Shown here: positions 60,799 to 64,000 of the stretch, piece after piece
Layout: every line of letters starts with the position of its first letter
Numbering within the stretch: position 1 is the stretch's first letter
Origin: Roseiarcus sp963774195
GTDB taxonomy: Bacteria; Pseudomonadota; Alphaproteobacteria; Rhizobiales; Beijerinckiaceae
Assembly: GCA_963774195.1 (NCBI GenBank)
Contig: CAVZDY010000001.1
Location: 1,798,001-1,862,000 of the forward strand
Reading direction: 5' to 3'
DNA: 64,000 nucleotides
The notes under the pieces: model-generated
Database searches by the model: none
Seen by the model: the letters and a program-made list of their open reading frames with translations, nothing else
What the model was told of the DNA's origin: nothing
Program-made: the position numbers and the translations under genes

Positions 60799-61266
60799 AT
60801 GTCAAACGTCACTGACGCCAAGGCGTCCTTTTCGCGGGCCGAGCGCCGCGACGGCGAAGCCGGGTTCACGCTGGTCGAGATGCTGGTCGTCATCACCATC
60901 ATCGGCTTGATCATGGGCCTGGTCGGTCCCCGCGTGCTGTCCTATCTCAGCGAATCGAAGGCCAAGGCGGCCAAGATCCAGATCGAGAGCCTCGTCGCCG
61001 CGATGGATCTCTATTACCTCGATAACAGCCGCTATCCCGGCGCGAACGAAGGGCTCGCCGCGCTCGTCGAGCGTCCCGCTTCGGCGTCGGCGTGGAATGG
61101 CCCTTATCTCAAGACGGGCTCGGTGCCGGTCGATCCGTGGGGTCATCCTTACGTCTACAAGGTCCCCGGCGAGCGCGGTCCCTATGAGATCGATTCCTAC
61201 GGCTCGGCTGGTCCTGACGGCGCGGGCGGCTCCGGGGGTACGTTGATCACAAGCGCCGAGAAGTAG
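60799..61266 (+). CDS. gspG: Major pseudopilin GspG
   Basis: A 155-residue pseudopilin from the ATG at 60799 with GAGGA 9 bases upstream; a TTG at 60790 is less likely. The prepilin site is EAG before FTLVEMLVVITIIGLIMGLVG, with the essential glutamate at position +5. The mature part has the GspG C-domain: KIQIESLVAAMDLYYLDNSRYPGANEGLAALVERP, GPYLKTGSVPVDPWGHPYVY, and a calcium-site-like DSYGSAGPDGAGG. It builds the pseudopilus that pushes substrates through GspD. Confidence 0.93.
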   Translation: MSNVTDAKASFSRAERRDGEAGFTLVEMLVVITIIGLIMGLVGPRVLSYLSESKAKAAKIQIESLVAAMDLYYLDNSRYPGANEGLAALVERPASASAWNGPYLKTGSVPVDPWGHPYVYKVPGERGPYEIDSYGSAGPDGAGGSGGTLITSAEK

Positions 61267-61272
61267 CGCGCG

Positions 61273-61725
61273 ATGCGCGGCGAGGACGGCTTTACGCTGA
61301 TCGAGGTGGTTTGCGTGCTCGCGATCGTGGCGCTGCTGGCGGCGATCGCGCTGCCGGGGGCGCCGCGCGCGACGACGGCGCAGGGCCTGCGCGGCTATGC
61401 GGTCGAGATCGCGGCGATGCTCAAGGCGGATCGCATCGCCGCGATCCGCCAGCACGCCTTCGTCTCGACGGCGTTCAGCGCGACCTCGCACACCGTGCGC
61501 TCGGGATCGGACGCCCGGGTGCTGCAGCTTCCCGCCGACGTCGGCTTCGACGCCATGCTCGCCGAGCGATGCAACGGCCGCGCCGCCGGCAGGACGGTCG
61601 ACTTCTTTCCGAGCGGCCTTTCATGCGGCGGCGAGATCGCCCTGACGCGTCCAGGCGCCGCCTACCAAATCCACGTCAATTGGCTGACGGGAGGCGTCGA
61701 GATTGTCGCGTCCGAGAAATCCTGA
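61273..61725 (+). CDS. gspH: Minor pseudopilin GspH
   Basis: A 150-residue prepilin with a six-residue leader then G-FTLIEVVCVLAIVALLAAIALPG. The rest fits GspH/FimT (AVEIAAMLKADRIAAIRQ, VLQLPADVGFDAML, VDFFPSGLSCGGEI). It is followed by gspI with a 23-base overlap. Confidence 0.88.
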   Translation: MRGEDGFTLIEVVCVLAIVALLAAIALPGAPRATTAQGLRGYAVEIAAMLKADRIAAIRQHAFVSTAFSATSHTVRSGSDARVLQLPADVGFDAMLAERCNGRAAGRTVDFFPSGLSCGGEIALTRPGAAYQIHVNWLTGGVEIVASEKS

Positions 61726-62158
61726 TCGCGAGCTTCCCGTTCCCTTGGGCGAGCGGAAGGCCGTTCCCCTGGGCGAACGGAAGGCCGTTCCCCTGGGCGA
61801 ACAGGGCTTCACGCTCATCGAAGGGCTGGTGGCGCTTGCCGTCGTCGTGGCGGCGCTCGGCGCGCTCGCCGAGCTCAACGGCCAGAGTCGACGCGCGACG
61901 CTGGCGGTCGAGCACCGCGGCGCGCTCGCCGCGGCGGCGGGGATGATTGAGATCGGTTTGCCCGATCGCGGTCAATTGCGGGACGGCGACCGTTCCGGAG
62001 TCGTCGAGAACCATCGTTGGCGGCTCCAGACCACGGCGCTGCCTGCAACTCCGGGAACCCTTTGGCGTCCGCATCGGCTCTCGCTGCAAGTGCAGGGGCC
62101 GGGCGGCGAGACCTTGCAGATCGACACGATTCGCCTTCAACCGCAGACGGCCCAATGA
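61703..62158 (+). CDS. gspI: Minor pseudopilin GspI with a repeat-containing leader
   Basis: A 151-residue protein from the TTG at 61703 with GGGAGG 9 bases upstream, overlapping gspH. The prepilin site is G-FTLIEGLVALAVVVAALGALAEL near residue 36. Its N-terminal leader before that site is unusually long, about 35 residues, and is built from an eight-residue repeat (GERKAVPL twice, then GE). Most pseudopilin leaders have 5-10 residues. Shorter leaders cannot be excluded, since no other start with a ribosome site exists. Confidence 0.85.
   Translation: MSRPRNPDRELPVPLGERKAVPLGERKAVPLGEQGFTLIEGLVALAVVVAALGALAELNGQSRRATLAVEHRGALAAAAGMIEIGLPDRGQLRDGDRSGVVENHRWRLQTTALPATPGTLWRPHRLSLQVQGPGGETLQIDTIRLQPQTAQ
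61747..61794 (+). repeat. 24-base tandem repeat in the gspI leader
   Basis: Two units, 61747-61770 and 61771-61794, differing by one base (GGCGAGCGG and GGCGAACGG), followed by the start of a third. Each encodes GERKAVPL. Recent slippage duplication is the likely origin. Confidence 0.8.
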
Positions 62159-62180
62159 TTTCGTATTTCAGGACACGACG

Positions 62181-63230
62181 ATGAACTTCGCGACCGCTCG
62201 AAGCTGGATCGTCGGCGAACTCGCTTCCGCCGCCGCCGCATTTTCCGCCGTCGCGGACGAGTTGAAGCGTCCCCGCCGCGTGACGCTCGTCGAATGCGAC
62301 AACGGCGACTTTGCCGTCGCGCCGCCGGAAGGCGCCGCCGCGCGGCTGCGCCTCAGCGACGGTGACATGTTCGCTGTCGAGGGCGCGGCGCCGCGCCTCG
62401 CCGGCGCAGACGTCGAGGTCGCGCTCGCGGCGCGACGCTTCGTCTATCGCGAGGTCGAATTGCCACGGCAGGCGGGCGAGTTCCTCACAGGAGTCATTCG
62501 CGCGCAGATCGACCGTCTGACGCCTTGGTCGGCGCGCGAAGCTGTGTTCGGCTGCGGCGCGCCGCAACCGCTTGGCGCCGATCGCATCCTGGTGACGGTC
62601 GCGGCCGCGCCGCGCGGCTCGATCGCCGCCCTCACGCAAGCCCTTGAGGCGGCGCACGTCCGATCGTGGACGATCGCGGCTCCCGCCAATGGCGACGAGG
62701 CGGGCGGGGCGCGCGTCGTCATCGCGAGCGCGCGCCCGGCGGCTGTCGAGCGAGAAGGCGTCGTACGGCGCGCGCTCGCCGTCGCGCTTGCCGTCGCGGC
62801 GGTCGCTGCGGTGCTGAGCGGCCTCGCCTCGCTGTTCCTCGGGGGCGATCTGGAGGCGCGGTCGGACTCGCTTCGTCATGAGATCGCGACGCGGCGAGCC
62901 GCGCTGACCGGCGGCGGCAGCGCCCAGCAGAAGGCCGTGGCGACGATCAACGCCAAGAAGCGCGACTCGCCGGCGAGCGTCCTCGCGCTCGAGGCGCTCT
63001 CGCGCGCCTTGCCCGACAACACCTATCTCACGGAGCTTCATGTGGAGGGGGCCAAGGTGCAACTCGCCGGCCTGACGGAAGACGCGCCGAACCTGATCCG
63101 GCTGATCGAACAGTCGCCGTCCTTCAAGCACGCGGCGTTCGACGCGCCGACGACCCAGACCCAGGGCGAGCGCGGCGAGCGCTTCCACATCGCGGCGCAC
63201 GCCGATCCCGTTTTCGCGGTGCAACCATGA
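62181..63230 (+). CDS. gspL: GspL-type inner-membrane protein with PilN domain
   Basis: A 349-residue protein from the ATG at 62181 with AGGA 8 bases upstream. The cytoplasmic N-part (about 1-190) would bind GspE; a membrane helix lies at about 197-217 (ALAVALAVAAVAAVLSGLASLF); the periplasmic part resembles PilN (SVLALEALSRALPDNTYLTELHVEGAKVQLAGLTEDAPNLIRLIEQ). In many alphaproteobacterial T2SSs this protein is annotated as PilN-domain GspL. No gspJ or gspK gene lies between gspI and this gene. It overlaps gspM by four bases. Confidence 0.8.
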   Translation: MNFATARSWIVGELASAAAAFSAVADELKRPRRVTLVECDNGDFAVAPPEGAAARLRLSDGDMFAVEGAAPRLAGADVEVALAARRFVYREVELPRQAGEFLTGVIRAQIDRLTPWSAREAVFGCGAPQPLGADRILVTVAAAPRGSIAALTQALEAAHVRSWTIAAPANGDEAGGARVVIASARPAAVEREGVVRRALAVALAVAAVAAVLSGLASLFLGGDLEARSDSLRHEIATRRAALTGGGSAQQKAVATINAKKRDSPASVLALEALSRALPDNTYLTELHVEGAKVQLAGLTEDAPNLIRLIEQSPSFKHAAFDAPTTQTQGERGERFHIAAHADPVFAVQP

Positions 63231-63775
63231 TCGCTTGGCTTCTACAAGACGCGGTCGCGCGCCGGCAGGCGCTTTCCGCGCTGGGCTATACAATCGTTGT
63301 TTGCGGCCTCGCGATTTACGCGGTCACGACGACGGTGAGCCTTTTCGCGCAACACGCCGACGTCGACGCCTTGAGCGAGCGGCTCGCCGCCCTCAAGGCG
63401 CATGGACATGGCGCGGGCGCGTCCGCCAATGCTCCCGACGCCTCGCCCTTTCTGCGCGACACGACGGTGACGCTCGCGGGCGCGGCGTTGCAACAACGCA
63501 TCGAGCAAGCCGTCGCGAAAGCCGGCGGTTCGCTCCAGTCGGACGAAGAGCAGCTCGACAGCCTCAGCGACAAGGACGGCTTCATTCGCCTGACCGCGAA
63601 TTTCGAGTTGGCGCAGCCCGGCTTGCAGCCGTTGCTGTACGATCTCGAGGCGGGGATGCCGTATGTGTTCGTCGAGTCGCTCGACGTTCAGTCTCCGGAG
63701 GCGACGGGAGAAGCGGAGGGCGGGCCGATGCACGTCGCCCTCACCGTGTCATCGAAATGGGAGCCGGGACTTTGA
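63227..63775 (+). CDS. gspM: GspM-type protein (T2SSM_b)
   Basis: A 182-residue bitopic membrane protein whose ATG overlaps the gspL stop. A membrane helix lies near 17-41 (LGYTIVVCGLAIYAVTTTVSLF); the rest is a periplasmic ferredoxin-like domain, with FIRLTANFELAQPGLQPLLYDLEAGMPYVFVESLDVQ. It is the GspMb subtype seen in alphaproteobacteria. It is the likely binding partner of GspL. Confidence 0.82.
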   Translation: MIAWLLQDAVARRQALSALGYTIVVCGLAIYAVTTTVSLFAQHADVDALSERLAALKAHGHGAGASANAPDASPFLRDTTVTLAGAALQQRIEQAVAKAGGSLQSDEEQLDSLSDKDGFIRLTANFELAQPGLQPLLYDLEAGMPYVFVESLDVQSPEATGEAEGGPMHVALTVSSKWEPGL

Positions 63776-64000
63776 AACGCCTTTCGTTCGCGCTTGCCGC
63801 ACTGCTCGCAGCGCCGCTCGCTGCTTCGGCCGGAGATGGCGCTTCGCCGGCGCCGGCGGCGCTCCAGGCGGAGGCCGACGGCAATCCGCTCTGGTCGCTC
63901 CCATTGGACAAACTCTCGGTGACGCGCGATCGTCCGCTGTTCTCGGCTTCGCGCCGGCCGCCGCCGCCTGTCGTCGCCTCGGCGGCGCCGCCGCCCGCGC
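63772..64000 (+). CDS. gspN: GspN-like protein, 5' end
   Basis: A partial gene starting at a TTG (63772) that overlaps the gspM stop (TTGA), with GGGAG 8 bases upstream. It opens with a signal peptide (KRLSFALAALLAAPLAASA) and then NPLWSLPLDKLSVTRDRPLFSASRRPPPPVV, a segment found in proteins annotated as GspN in alphaproteobacterial T2SS operons. It continues beyond the window. Confidence 0.7.
   Translation, partial: MKRLSFALAALLAAPLAASAGDGASPAPAALQAEADGNPLWSLPLDKLSVTRDRPLFSASRRPPPPVVASAAPPPA

Overview
This is a high-GC chromosomal window that reads as an alphaproteobacterium of the order Hyphomicrobiales (Rhizobiales), perhaps near Beijerinckiaceae or Bradyrhizobiaceae. The clues are a GapR (DUF2312) nucleoid protein, a ribbon-helix-helix gene paired with a PHA-depolymerase-type esterase, a LivM-LivG fusion, an LssY C-terminal protein, small Hyphomicrobiales-type hypothetical proteins and a reduced type II secretion system. 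The family placement is inference from gene content only. I saw no rRNA, tRNA, CRISPR array, transposase or phage gene.

Layout. 1-9.5 kb is housekeeping and accessory genes: a GST-fold protein, small hypothetical genes, RHH regulator plus esterase, an NRAMP-related transporter, an AI-2E-type exporter, an LssY-type membrane protein, and 6-phosphogluconate dehydrogenase near a ROK glucokinase. 9.6-27 kb is a catabolic island: livKHMGF with an SDR and an FAD oxidoreductase on the minus strand; an IlvD/Edd dehydratase (frameshifted), a MarR regulator, an SMP-30 lactonase and both aconitase X subunits on the plus strand; then a second liv transporter (livK, livH, fused livMG, livF) with an Ldh2-type reductase on the minus strand. 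Imported small carboxylates or amino acids, a sugar-acid route (SDR, lactonase, dehydratase) and an AcnX/Ldh2 pair of the hydroxyproline type are the simplest reading.

27-43 kb holds a ClC channel (frameshifted), gapR, two orphan periplasmic binding proteins (one translationally coupled to a PAS-GGDEF-EAL membrane receptor), an aldo-keto reductase, a PRC-barrel protein, an MFS transporter, a glycosyltransferase (frameshifted), an ABC exporter, HU, an NmrA-like reductase (frameshifted) and an aldehyde dehydrogenase remnant. 43-46 kb holds an HtrA/Do protease and a CDP-diacylglycerol pyrophosphatase homologue without its histidines.

46-64 kb is the most distinctive part. Three tandem secreted PF04185 phosphoesterases each carry the same leader: a Pho-box-like element, a small hairpin and a GGGG ribosome site. 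They are followed by a prepilin peptidase and a type II secretion system (gspD on the minus strand; gspE-F-G-H-I-L-M-N on the plus strand). The arrangement suggests a phosphate-scavenging secretion island, by analogy with the Pseudomonas Hxc system that secretes the phosphatase LapA. Copies 2 and 3 share a stretch of about 400 identical bases, which points to recent gene conversion.

Four genes carry one- or two-base insertions that break an otherwise intact frame. Either the assembly has indel errors or several accessory genes are decaying; raw reads would settle which.
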